Source: Edolisoma coerulescens
Lineage: Eukaryota; Chordata; Aves; Passeriformes; Campephagidae
Direction: 5' to 3'
DNA length: 64,000 nucleotides
Assembly (NCBI GenBank): GCA_013397115.1
Contig: VWZW01001657.1
Coordinates: 2,844,291-2,908,290 of the forward strand
The translations under genes were made by a program, and so were the position numbers. Every line of letters starts with the position of its first letter. Position 1 is the stretch's first letter. Of the stretch, positions 1 through 10,400 are shown piece after piece. Under the pieces are notes generated by a model. That model was not told where the DNA came from, made no database searches, and worked only from the letters and a program-made list of their open reading frames with translations.

Positions 1-216
1 CCCTTTCAACTGTTCTTCCATCTGTGCGAGTTCAAGACCTTGAGATTTGATTTCTTGTTCCAATTGCTTCACCAACTTTTCAGCTTTCTTCTCCTTTGCA
101 TGCAATTTATTCAGCTCCTTCATGGTATCATTCAGCTCTTCTTCCAGAAGATGTCTCTCACTTGTTACTTCATCTTCAAACTCTAGTAACTTCTGCTGCA
201 TTAATGCAGATGACTC
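1..216 (-). CDS. HMMR: HMMR exon 11, truncated at the window edge
   Basis: The acceptor is GGCATGCAG. It reads ESSALMQQKLLEFEDEVTSE ... KAEKLVKQLEQEIKSQGLEL ... EEQLKG, matching mammalian [20 protein letters not shown]. The reading frame is still open at position 1, so the exon or gene continues outside the window. Confidence 0.94.
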
Positions 217-3200
217 CTGCATGCCAGAGTACCACAGATTTTAAAACTACCAGTATTTTCTGGGTAGTAAAGGGCTAATTTGCAGTGTTTAACTTCAACT
301 CTATGGGAAGAACCAAAACCCCCATTGCCACCAGCAAAGATTCTTAGACGTATTAGACCACACAAGTTTCTGCAGGCCAGGACCCACTTTGCCATATTAA
401 TGATAACCTAATCTGTGGAATGCACATCTCATGCATAATCCAAACAGAATTTTTTAGTGCCAATCCTTGGGATTACAAGCTATTTTTAGACTAATTTATA
501 GTCTGTATTTACCTTCTCTTGCTGCAGCTGAGAGATGACCTCCTCATGCTTCTGAAGCAGTTTTTGGTGTTCTTGTTCCACCAAGTCAATTTTTTTTTTC
601 AGCTCTTCTATTTCAGCATTCATACTCAGGAACTGTCCTTTGGTCTCAGACAACTCTTTCTCTGCATAGAGAAATTGTCAAAGAAACACAAATTCCCTTC
701 TCTATCTTCAAATAATTACAATATGTATTGTTCATAATACTTCCTTTCCATCTTTAGTTTGTTTGTTTTTCCCTTGCCTAACTACCAAAAACATAGAAAG
801 AAAACCCCACACAAAACAAACCCATACCTTAAACCCATCTGGAAACTCCTCAAAATTGGCTTGAGGTATACCACTTTAAAATTATTTTAAACAGCAGGAG
901 TGTTTGGACCAAGCAATCAGCCTTCACCAAAAGAGCATTTGGCTGGGGAAAACAACTACATGAGTTCCCCAGTTTCTTCCACAAACTAGCACACAGAAGG
1001 CAGCTGGTACAGAAAACTGAGTACATGTCTCAGATTACAGAGTTGCTGGTGTAGGAAGAGAAGGGGTAAAGAGGTGAAGATGGGATCCTTGCCATATTCC
1101 CAACGCCTCAATGAACCTGTGTACAAGCTGCTAGCAGTGAATTCACACAATATTATACTGCTTCTCAATGAAGAGTAAGGAACAAGAACCTCTTAGTGTC
1201 CACCTTTCAAAGCCACTCCTACAATTTTCATTGTGTACTATCTACCCAAGTTACCCTCCATGGAAACACCAATTGACATTTAACAGATGTCAGATATGAA
1301 GTGATTTCCCTGTTGTTAAAAATATGCCTTGGAGTTTCTAGCTGGAGCTCAGAGACTTCTCATTTGGAACAAACCAGTCTAAATTGACATTTTAGAAAAA
1401 ACCTATTTGAGAGGCTTTGACATGTGAGTGATCCCACATATGGAACAGTGTGCAAGAACTAACAATTACCTTTCTCTTGTTGAAGCAATTGACACCTCTC
1501 ATTAAGTTCTTTCATCAGTTTACATGATTCTTCCTCTTTTGTTTTGAGGGTGTTCCTCAGGATCTCAATATCTTGGTTTTTCTTACTCAGTGTCTCCTCC
1601 ATTTGGGCAACTTCTAGTTTGTATTTCTCAGCTGTTTCTGCAACACTACTGTAGAAGAAAATTCAGGCACTTCTTACCACTAAATTTTGTTTGTAAGCTT
1701 ACACATCAACACAAAGGAAAATGCTTAGGACTGTTGGTTTCCAAAAGGAAAACTAACTTCTTGAGAACCATTCATTGTTACCTGAGCTCCGTGATATATT
1801 CCAGGAGTTTTTCAGTGTCAGACTTGTCTTCAACTTTCTCTCTCTCAGTAGCAGACCTAAAACCAGACAGTTTTTATGATAGATATATTTAAACAAATTC
1901 AGAGTTAAGTAGTAACACACTTGTCACCTCCCAGTTTGGCTGAAAAACTGATATTGGCTCCAAGAGGTGATTCTTCCCTCTTTTCATACCTGTTCCAGAC
2001 AGTCTTCTCTTTTGTAGTAAATATGCTAAGCCACATTTTGCCACAACCAATATGGCACAAACATAATAATGCATTAACATAACACAGCTTTTGTAGCAAA
2101 TTAGCACCTCCTCCCTTTGTGACCTGCACTACCTGCATTATTACCTTTGTGTATTTTAACAGCCAAGTTTGTGCTGCAGTGCCAATTGTGCCAACCTGAC
2201 ATCAAATATAGCTTGGAAGTCCATCCTTCCTCAGTCACTGTCCTCAGCAACAGGCTACACATTAGTGCGCTGTTCCTGTGCAGCATGACACTTTTTGGGC
2301 AGAACAGAAAGTGCTGAGTTAAAACTCACTCTCTACCTACACAGAGCTACTGAAGCCAAGACTCTGCAGTTGCTTTTCTTCAGAGCACGTGTCTACATCA
2401 AAGCAGCTCCAAAGGCACCACAATGGCTCTTCAATGCACTTCTCTGGAGAACACGATTGTGTTCATCAAATCCATGCCAAATGCCTGGCTACTAAATTAG
2501 GATTTCAGCTCCTGCTCTAATGCTTTTCTACTCTTGCTTATTCCTAACTTAGTAGTCTAAAGGGCCAGAAGTATCCTATCCGTACAAATGTCTTTAGAAA
2601 AGAATTGTTGTTCAGGTTGGAGGAGAACATATGTCTTCCCACCCCATACCCAAGGAAACCCCACCCATACCACACTGGAAGACAAAGTGTTGACATGATA
2701 CAGTTCATCTTTTGGAAAAAGGTTAGATACACTAAAGAAACAATGTTTCTAATGGTTATTTTATCAAATTGCAGCAGCTGTTTGAACTTCATTCCATCAT
2801 ATTTATTCCAGATTAGAAACACTGATAATGTCTGTTCCTTCTCAATAGGGAGACAGCCTCTATTTTGCTTACTACAAAGGACAAGCATGGAAACACAGCT
2901 AGGTGATATCATCTTATCTAATTCCCTTCCTAGCACTTACAGTTTTTCTTGTAACTGGGCTACTTTTCCTTTTGAATGCTCTAGATTTCTTTGCACTTCC
3001 TGCAGCTTCATCTCCATGTCTTCCTGCTTTGCAAGTGCAGCCTTAAAAAACAAAACAAAACAAACAACCCAAACCACACATATTAATATTAAAATGAGAT
3101 TTCGTAAAAAAAAAAAAAGGCATTGTTGAAGAGACAGTGGTAAACTGAAATTTAATTAATCACTACAGTTTAATGATAGCACCTACTACTATGCTAAACA

Positions 3201-6200
3201 GGATTGCAAGTATCCCTCTATAAAGATATCAGCCACTTGTTAAACAACAACCACCACCAGGAGCTTCAGACTATACTGAGGATCACTGGTTTTGTTCCTG
3301 AGCAGCTCAGAATTACTGTCCTGTGCAAATGGTCATACCTTTTCCTTAGCATCCCTGGTGTTTCTGAGCTTCATCAACTCCATGCACAGGCTGCTCATTT
3401 TCTTCTGCACACCATCTTCAGACAGCTTGTTAGAAAAGAAGATAAAACTACTAAGCATAATTCCTTTGTATGAATTGCTGTTCACTTAACCCTTTCCAAG
3501 TGTTCCCCTTCCGCTCTGTGTTTAGACAGAAGGGCACAAGATCCCAAACCAGACGTGCTCTATGTCAAAACAGATGCTGATCAGCAACTAAAGCTTCCTC
3601 TTGCACAGGAAGCTCAATAACAGCAAAGGCAAAGCAAAGATAGACTTATTTGTCTGAATACCTTTGACTTTAGTAGTTCATTGCTTCTTGTCAGCTCCAG
3701 AAGCTGTTTTTTCAGGCATGCAACATTTGCAGAAAGAGAGGTTTTCTCCTGAACTGCAGCACTCAGCTTTGCTTCAATCTTAACAAAATCTTCATCCAGA
3801 GCCTGAAGTTTTTTATCCTGCTCTCCACGTTCTCTCACTAATGCACGAATCTAAAACATGAGGTATTTTCTTTATTTTATACTATCATTAGTTTAGCCTC
3901 TCCAAGTAAACCACAGGCATAAGTATCCAAACTGTATTTACTTTCATTCAGAATATGTATCTGCAACTCTCATTCACAGGAAGGAAATAACAGAATCATC
4001 ACAATTCTCTATTATTACACACCATACAATAGCAACATTTCATCTGACTTATTTTATGCTACTGAGCCAGTACAACATGTTAAAATTAGAATAGTCTTAG
4101 CTTTAATACACAACAGAAGCAAACTCTCCTTTTTGGCTGTGACAGACAAAAAGGCAGAACGTGACATTTGAGACACAAGGCACCAATTAGCACACAGAAG
4201 TGTACTGATACAGTTTAGGGTGCCTCTTAAGCACTAAAAGTGTGACAATTAGTGAGCAAAAAATCTCACCTAGCGATTGTTAAATAAAACAGAACCTTTA
4301 TGGGGTAGCCAACAGAGGACTTAGTTCTGTTTTTGAAAAGACTGTTGTCTTTGAAAAGAATAGTTGTTCACAATCAGCAGGAATTAATGCAATTCCATTA
4401 ACTGTGTACATGCATATCTGATAATCTTTCTTTTGTACAGAGCTGTTTGTAAACTACTTGTATGCTGTGTGATGCAAAAGAGGCCAATTCTACCAGCTTG
4501 TATTTTTTATTATGGTAAATGGGAAACATGACAGGATTTCACTCACATAATGTATTCATACCTCCTTCTCCAGTGCCTTCTGTTTCTTTTTCTCTTTCAT
4601 AAGCATAAGATCTTTTTTAGTCTTCACAATCCCATTAGCCGGCTTTGGAAAAGAGATGTGTTAGAAATCTCTAGCTTCATAGTAGCTGAACACAATTAAA
4701 TACAAGAGTGGGTGCTTCATATAGACAATACTACAAAGATTACACACCAAATAAAGAGCAAACCTTTGTCTCTCCCAGACAGCACAGAAAAGTACCAGGG
4801 TAGGATGGGGTTTAGCCCTTATACTTTCTCATCAGCATTAGTCTGAAGGGACAACTCATAACCCCAGGGACAGGAAGGAGATTAACAAAATTGGAGACTT
4901 TAGCACCCCCTAAGCTTCATAAAAACATTTTAATATCTTCACCTCAGGTTTGTTTGCAGAGTTTCATCCTACATCATCAATACTCGTGAACTTAATTAGT
5001 AAGTCAGGGCTATAATTTTTCAGCTTGTTAAGATATGAATCATGAAATCCATATCCTTGCATAGGACATTGAGAACCTGTACATGCAGTACCATCCCCTC
5101 CCTATTTCTTTCACCAACAGGTTTCCACTCTGCCTTGCCCAGCCCACGAAAGGAGGAACCCAAACACCATCTCCTTAAGAGGAAAGAGTCACACCATAAT
5201 TACACGGTGGACAAGAGGAAAAGAAATCCCAGTAGTGTAGCACCAAATATAACAAGCTACTCTGTAGTCCCGAGTTAATATCACACAATTCCCAGGGATG
5301 CAGCAATTTCATTTTTCCTGCTTAGTTACTAAGGAACACAGACACAACAACATGTTCCATAGGTCACTTGGGTAGGTTAATGACAATTGTATGAAGAGGC
5401 TGTATTGTTTAAGCAGTCACAGAGATTTAGCTGGGATTTAACAGTGCTACAGACACCACAGCAGAGTCTTACCGTTGATCCGAGAGATGTGAGTCTCCTT
5501 GCAGTTACTGGGGTGGGAGCACTCTTCTCACTGCTCAGATTCATCTCACCTGAAGAAGGATGCAGAAGAGAATGGTGAAGGAAGAGGGTGCACATGCACA
5601 TGGGGAGGGAAACCAAATTACACAAGGTTAGTTAACTGTGTACAAAAGACAACATTTCACCTGGTTGTTAGACTATCAGCTTCACAACCCAATATCAGCT
5701 GCTTTTTTACTGCAATCAGATAGTTCTATATTAGTCATCTGGGCAATTGACAAAGTTTAGAGAGAGACTGCCAGGTGACAGACAGTTTTGATATTTCCAC
5801 TTCTGCAAAGTCTCCCTGCCATGATCCAGATCCATAACGTCAGTTTTAAACTGAGGGATGCTTAGAGGGATGCTTTTGTTTTATGCTAAAAATGCATAAA
5901 AGTATCTCTAAACCCAAGGTTAATAAGTAGTTTATTTGACCTCCAGAGGCCCTCCTAATTAGTAGAAGACGCATATAAAGCTATTACTGGAAGATTCCAA
6001 TAGATGTTTTTACAGCTGCTCCTTTGAGCCGGAAGGTAGGCAGGGAGTCTGCAACAGAAACCAATTTCCGAAGAGCAGAACAGTAACAGCACTGACAATT
6101 GTAGCATCTAAAGATATCTTATCATTGTGTTCTGTACAATTTTTACTTACTCTTCTGTTTCCTAACCCCTTGGCATGCTTCAGAGGACAGCAAACTTCTC

Positions 6201-6775
6201 ACTCCATCTGATAGCTTAACGTTACAGGACCCTTGCAGGGGGGTACGTGCTAGAAATGAGATTTTCAGAACAGCAAAGAACAATGAAGGTAAATGACAAA
6301 GTTTTCAGCTTCGATGAGTTGAGGCTGATAACGCATCTAGGATAAATCTACAGCCAAAATCTCACTGTGAGAGACTCGAACATCAGAAAACACTCTCGCA
6401 AGCAGTGCCTCGGCCGTGACAAGCCCTGCACATTCCTCTTACAGCGCTGTACTAAGGAACCAGAGGCCAGCAAGGCTTGGCACCGCTTTAGTTACTACGT
6501 ACGTTATGCACGTTCACTACTGTATTTGGCGTGCCAGGGCTAGACACGAAGCCGGGACCTTCTGCCTTAGAGGGGGACCCCTGCGAGAACTCAGAGGGTC
6601 CTCAGGCACCGCGCTACGGACTGCCCCTCACAGGAAGGGAGGCACTGAGGCCGGTCCCTGGTCCCTCGGGCACGGCCGAATGGCTCACCCCCGCTCCCTC
6701 TGTCCCCTCTCCTCACGTACCAGCACTGCCATCGCGGTGGCTGTAGCGGCGGAGCGGAGCGCACGCAGAGGCCAT
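1..6775 (-). CDS. HMMR: HMMR (RHAMM), 5' eleven exons, cut by the window edge
   Basis: This is hyaluronan-mediated motility receptor (RHAMM), a long coiled-coil protein of spindle and centrosome that binds microtubules and the TPX2/Aurora A module; a cell-surface pool binds hyaluronan (family knowledge). CDS by descending coordinate: 6775-6721, 6249-6151, 5549-5473, 4642-4562, 3850-3662, 3425-3339, 3041-2941, 1856-1782, 1648-1470, 661-513, 216-1. All junctions are AG/GT and phases join without a stop, giving 1308 nt or 436 codons. Diagnostic stretches match mammalian RHAMM: KTSLSANVACLKKQLLELTR, SNELLKSK, ELMKLRN, KQEDMEMKLQ, TEKLLEYITEL, KAEKLVKQLEQEIKS. The start MASACAPLRRYSHRDGSA aligns with the mammalian APLKRFNDPSG start. 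From about residue 80 the protein is heptad-like and rich in K/E/Q/L. The C-terminal leucine zipper and hyaluronan-binding basic motifs would lie beyond position 1. It diverges from NUDCD2 across about 500 bp. Confidence 0.96.
513..661 (-). CDS. HMMR: HMMR exon 10
   Basis: It reads ELSETKGQFLSMNAEIEELK and ends with HEEVISQLQQEK. It matches mammalian ENLNAEMQNLKQKF and LLQQEK. The acceptor is CTCTATGCAG and the donor GTAAATAC. Confidence 0.94.
1470..1648 (-). CDS. HMMR: HMMR exon 9
   Basis: It reads SVAETAEKYKLEVAQMEETL and continues through KLMKELNERCQLLQQEK. It matches the mammalian VEKYKLDIAQLEE and VKCQLLEKEKE segments. The acceptor is TTCTACAG and the donor GTAATTG. Confidence 0.94.
1782..1856 (-). 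CDS. HMMR: HMMR exon 8
   Basis: This 75-nt exon reads SATEREKVEDKSDTEKLLEY then ITEL. It matches mammalian EKIDEKSETEKLLEYIEE. The acceptor is CTGGTTTTAG and the donor GTAACAATG. Confidence 0.95.
2941..3041 (-). CDS. HMMR: HMMR exon 7
   Basis: It reads AALAKQEDMEMKLQEVQRNL then EHSKGKVAQLQEKL, matching mammalian [20 protein letters not shown]. The acceptor is GTTTTTTAAG and the donor GTAAGTGC. The heptads are continuous. Confidence 0.95.
3339..3425 (-). CDS. HMMR: HMMR exon 6
   Basis: This 87-nt phase-0 exon reads LSEDGVQKKMSSLCMELMKL then RNTRDAKEK. It matches mammalian [20 protein letters not shown]. The acceptor is TTCTAACAAG and the donor GTATGACC. Confidence 0.94.
3662..3850 (-). CDS. 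HMMR: HMMR exon 5
   Basis: This 189-nt exon starts IRALVRERGEQDKK and contains EKTSLSANVACLKKQLLELT and ends NELLKSK. It is the best-conserved RHAMM segment and the anchor for naming the gene. The acceptor is GTTTTAG and the donor GTATTCAG. Confidence 0.96.
4562..4642 (-). CDS. HMMR: HMMR exon 4
   Basis: This 81-nt phase-0 exon reads PANGIVKTKKDLMLMKEKKK followed by QKALEKE. It corresponds to the lysine-rich stretch ending LKILEKE in mammals. The donor is GTATGAAT. Its basic composition fits the N-terminal microtubule-binding region. Confidence 0.9.
5473..5549 (-). CDS. HMMR: HMMR exon 3
   Basis: The acceptor is CCTTCTTCAG and the donor is GTAAGAC. It encodes SEMNLSSEKSAPTPVTARRL followed by TSLGST. 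It is a low-complexity serine/threonine linker comparable to the mammalian stretch before the first coiled coil. Confidence 0.87.
6151..6249 (-). CDS. HMMR: HMMR exon 2
   Basis: The acceptor is TTTCTAG and the donor is GTAAGTAAA. In the phase set by exon 1 it reads RTPLQGSCNVKLSDGVRSLL...GVRKQK. This is a weakly conserved segment matching the mammalian region before the coiled coil. The other two frames contain stops. Confidence 0.8.
6721..6775 (-). CDS. HMMR: HMMR exon 1 (coding part)
   Basis: The ATG is at 6775-6773 on the minus strand and encodes MASACAPLRRYSHRDGSA plus one base. The donor GTACGTGAG follows at 6720. The start was chosen because APLRRY..DGSA aligns with the N-terminus of mammalian RHAMM and because the phase-1 end joins exon 2 exactly. 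Confidence 0.85.
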
Positions 6776-6804
6776 GCCAGCGCTGCGGCCCCGCGGCCCC
6801 GGCG

Positions 6805-6810
6805 TTCAAA
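6805..6810 (-). promoter_or_regulatory. CHR-like element (TTTGAA)
   Basis: TTTGAA on the minus strand lies 30 bp upstream of the HMMR start codon and 32 bp from the nearer CCAAT box. This is the layout seen in MuvB/DREAM-controlled mitotic genes, a class to which mammalian HMMR belongs. No good CDE is visible 4 bp upstream, so it would be a CHR-only site. Confidence 0.6.
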
Positions 6811-6841
6811 GGGGCCAACGGCCACAGCGCGTCCCACCCAG

Positions 6842-6878
6842 CCAATCAGCTCCCACCGCCCCGCCCACCTCGGCCAAT
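6842..6878 (-). promoter_or_regulatory. Paired NF-Y CCAAT boxes
   Basis: CCAAT occurs on the plus strand at 6842-6846 and at 6874-6878, exactly 32 bp apart (ATTGG in the HMMR direction). A GC box lies between them (CCCCGCCC on the plus strand). Spacing of about three helical turns is typical of NF-Y in G2/M gene promoters. Confidence 0.75.
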
Positions 6879-6934
6879 CGGCGCGCTCGGTGCAGGGCAC
6901 GCGCGCTGCGGGCCCGGGGGGGCGTGGCCGGCGG

Positions 6935-6946
6935 TGCGCGTGCGCA
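6935..6946. promoter_or_regulatory. NRF-1 type palindrome
   Basis: TGCGCGTGCGCA matches the NRF-1 consensus (YGCGCAYGCGCR, read on the opposite strand) at all positions. It lies on the NUDCD2 side of the CCAAT pair and probably drives NUDCD2 or both genes. Confidence 0.65.
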
Positions 6947-6986
6947 GGGTGGGCGCTCCCGGCGGGCCGGGGAGGGGAGTGGGGCC

Positions 6987-7056
6987 GGGATCGCGGAGCC
7001 GGGATCGCGGAGCCGGGATCGCGGAGCCGGGATCGCGGAGCCGGGGTCGCGGAGCC
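6987..7056 (+). repeat. Minisatellite part A, 14-bp unit x5
   Basis: Five head-to-tail copies of GGGATCGCGGAGCC start at 6987, 7001, 7015, 7029 and 7043. The fifth has one substitution (GGGGTCG). It lies in the probable NUDCD2 5' leader. Confidence 0.95.
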
Positions 7057-7058
7057 GT

Positions 7059-7250
7059 GCGGATCGCCGAGCGGAGCGCCGAGCGGAGCGCCGAGCGGAT
7101 CGCCGAGCGGAGCGCCGAGCGGAGCGCCGTGCGGAGCGCCGAGCGGAGCGCCGAGCGGATCGCCGAGCGGAGCGCCGTGCGGAGCGCCGAGCGGATCGCC
7201 GAGCGGAGCGCCGTGCGGATCGCCGAGCGGAGCGCCGAGCGGATCGCCGA
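7059..7250 (+). repeat. Minisatellite part B, 12-bp unit x16
   Basis: Sixteen consecutive 12-bp units of the form GCGGA(G/T)CGCCG(A/T) run to 24 bp before the NUDCD2 start codon. Variation is confined to positions 6 and 12 of the unit. The unit is a multiple of three and contains no stop in any frame of either strand. It therefore creates several long but spurious open frames. The shared GATCGC/GAGC words suggest part B evolved from part A. Confidence 0.95.
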
Positions 7251-7273
7251 GCGTAGCGCTGCCGTCGCGTCCC

Positions 7274-7462
7274 ATGTCGGCTCCGTTCGAGGAGCGCAGT
7301 GGGGTGGTGCCCTGCGGGACGCCCTGGGGCCGCTGGTACCAGACGCTGGAGGAGGTGTTCATCGAGGTGCGCGTCCCGCCGGGCACCCGCGCCAAGGACG
7401 TGCGCTGCAGCCTGCGGAGCCGGCACATCGCGCTGGCCGTGCGCGGGCAGGAGCTGCTGCAG
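7274..7462 (+). CDS. NUDCD2: NUDCD2 exon 1 (coding part)
   Basis: It encodes 63 residues from MSAPFEERSG to AVRGQELLQ, followed by the donor GTACCGC. It includes the first beta strands of the CS domain. Confidence 0.96.
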
Positions 7463-10400
7463 GTACCGCGGGCAGCCCAGGGGGAACGGGCCGGCGGCCG
7501 CGCCCGACGCGGAGGCCGCGGGGCGCCGGAGGGGCACGGGCTCAATTCGGTTATAAAATACCTCTGAGATCATCGAGTCCAGCCTATGAGCGACTGTGCC
7601 AACCGACCGTGGGCTTTCCTTAAACGCCTTCAGGGACTGTGACTCCGCCACCTCTCTGGGCAGCCCGATCCGATGTCTAATCACACTTTCTGTGAAATTT
7701 CTTCCTAATGTCCAACCCAGACCTGCCCTGGCACAGCTTAGACTGTGTCCTCATGTGCTGTCATTAGTCGCCTGGGAGAAGGTTTGCACACTTGTGCCCT
7801 GTGGTGCCTGTTCTTTATCGCAGGTTTGATACATTATAAATGACATTCATTGTAAACAGTTTTGTTCACCTGCACGAGGTTTTTCAGATGGTGCCTGTAC
7901 TTCAGTACATGGAAAGAGAGCTGGAGAGGGACTTCTTACAAGGCTATGTAGTGATGGGACAAGGGGGAAGGGCTTTAAACTGTCATAAGACAGTGTTACA
8001 CTGGATATTAGGAAGAAATTCTTCCCTGTGAGGGTGATGAGGCACTGGCACAGGTTGCCCAGAGAAGCTGTGGATGCCCCATCCCTGGAAGTGTTCAAGG
8101 CCACGTTGGATGGAGCTTGGAGCAACCTGGTCTAGTGGAAGGTGTCCCTGCCCATGGCAGGGAGCTGGAATGAGATGAACTTTAAGGTCCCTTCCAACCC
8201 AAACCATTCTGTGATTCTATGAAAAACAAAGATAAAAATGCACATGGATTTTAATGTGGATGTTAATGCATTTCAGTGCACAGCTTCAATTGCTCCAGAA
8301 AGCAAAAAAAACACCCCAGCCTAAAGACAGATTTACTTTCACATTTATAATGAACTGCTCATATTGCCTGTACCCTGCACCAGAGCTAGATGTTACTCCT
8401 GGCAAAAACACTTGCATTTTTATGACAAGATTATTAAAAATGGCATTACCTGCTGAGAAACACAAGCCTTTTCAATGACTCCACATACTGACAGGTATTA
8501 AATGCTTCATTTTTTTAAAAATTGCATAACAAGCAATAATTCTTTGACAGGCTACATGCAAGTCTGTATTTGTAGGGCCAGACCACCCTATTCATTTTCA
8601 GTAGAATACACGGTGGTTAAGTTGTGAGTAAAACTTCATAACTCAATGTGAACTAGATGCTGAAGAGGTTTTACTGATTTGTGATATTGTACCTGTCTTT
8701 TGCAGGGTAAACTTTTTGACTCTACAGTAACTGATGAAGGAACGTGGACCTTAGGTAATAACCTACATCTGAAGTGACATTATAAAGGCAGTAAAACCTT
8801 CCAATAGACACTGCAGAATAGTTTACCCCCTCTTTACTAATGGGAAAGATTATTTTCTTCCCTGTACATAACTTTGTAGAAAGGCAATCATTATTGCTGG
8901 ATTAAGGAACTGAGGTACTACAAAAGCACTTGAGACTAAGGTTAATGAGAAAATGCCACATCCTGGAAGGTCATAATCAATGGGTTACAAACATTTCCAT
9001 ATAGTGAGAAGTTTTTTGCAAATCTTCATTTAAAGGTAAACAGTTATGGTACATTTGTTTGGTCTATGAATCTCCTTAATTATTACTTTTTATGCATTAC
9101 ATTTTTTGAATGAGTGTCAAAATCTACAGTCCAAGAGAATCAGAAAGGAATTTAAAAATCACATTAAGGTACCTATATATAATGAGGAAAAAAAAATATC
9201 TGGCCATTATATCATAAATACTGTAAAGTATTCAAAATATTTGGGGGTTTGGCAGTCATATTTGTGGACTGTGCCTCTCAGTGTTTTCCTATGAAGGATT
9301 TTATTTTCCATTCAATATTTATTTTAAAGATTGATAATTTAGTAATTTAGGCATGAAAACTAGAAGTGTTAACACATTGCGAAGTGAAGCCCAGTCTTTT
9401 TCCATATGCGAATAATCTTCAAAATACACTTCTAATGCTGTATTCATTCACTTCAGTAGAACTAAATACCCTGCACATTTACTTTGAAACATGCATCCAA
9501 TATATTCTCTATGGCCATACACAGTGTTTAAATAATCATCCGTTCACATGTTGCTAAAACTTAGTTCTGGCTTCTGTTGGTGATAACTCTCTGTAAAGCC
9601 TGACGTCAAAATTTTCATTATTGCCTTAGCAGAGTTGTCTGTCTTAATAGATTAAATCTTTTCTCTGTTGTGAACCTCTCCAAGAGGTTACTTTATGTTT
9701 GCAATAGAAGTACTTATGAACTGTGTTTTAATCCCTTAAACCAGCTTCAGCATTTCACAGGCCAGAAGGGGAGAGATGACAGTACAAGCTATCTTTGCTT
9801 CAGCCTTTTTTTTCTTGTTAATGTTTATTTATTTATCAAGAACCAGGTTGGCATGGGCATTAAGAATTTACATTACTTTACATCTTGTGCTTGTTAATGG
9901 TGAATTCACCAAACCAAGAAGGTAGGACTGAGTTTAAAGGTTGTTCTATATGTTTTCATTCAACAGAAGACAGGCAGCTGATACGAATTGTTCTAATGAA
10001 GACAAATAGAGATGCTGGAAATTGTTGGACATCTCTGTTAGAAAATGAATATGCTGCTGATCCTTGGGTCCAGGACCAGATGCAAAGGAAACTTACACTG
10101 GAGCGATTCCAAAGAGAAGTAAGTTAAAGGACCATAATTACTCCTTATATTTTTTGTTAGCACACAAAGGTTATGGCCAGGAAAGCTGAGGAAATGCCAT
10201 GGAAATACGTGATGTAGTTCAGTATCTATAAAATGCTTACAAGCTTTTATTACTTTGTGCTTTGAAGAGATTATTGTGTCTGCACTCTGTCTGCAAGGTT
10301 TGTAAAAAGTTCAGGTGGGTTTAGAGGGGCTATTGCTGTTTTACTTATTGCATCTTCCTAACAAGTTTTCACTTGCTAGGCTACACAAAACTTCTGCTAT

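Larger units (their letters stand above)
662..6720 (-). other. HMMR introns (contents)
   Basis: Introns 1 to 9 occupy 6250-6720, 5550-6150, 4643-5472, 3851-4561, 3426-3661, 3042-3338, 1857-2940, 1649-1781 and 662-1469; intron 10 is 217-512. They are AT-rich with only short poly-A/T and A/C-rich runs (for example 3050-3118). I saw no transposable element, embedded gene or structured RNA that I can support. The longest, 1857-2940, carries chance open frames without recognisable motifs. Confidence 0.7.
6650..7480. promoter_or_regulatory. Bidirectional CpG-island promoter of HMMR and NUDCD2
   Basis: GC and CpG density rise abruptly between the first exons of two divergent genes. The start codons lie at 6775 (minus) and 7274 (plus). 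CCAAT boxes, a GC box, an NRF-1 type palindrome and a TTTGAA sit between them, and no TATA box is evident. This is the expected structure of a housekeeping/cell-cycle divergent promoter. TSS positions are not visible from sequence alone. Confidence 0.85.

Noticed and set aside
2605..3129. Plus-strand open frame of 174 codons within HMMR
   Set aside because: It is antisense to HMMR exon 7 and intron sequence, ends in a poly-A stretch, and has no recognisable homology.
6416..7567. Long plus-strand open frame of 383 codons across the HMMR-NUDCD2 promoter, with equally long frames on both strands
   Set aside because: Only 7274-7462 is coding (NUDCD2 exon 1). The rest is stop-free because of GC richness and the 12-bp repeat, and the frame reads past a true donor at 7463. 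The in-frame extension is kept only as a finding.
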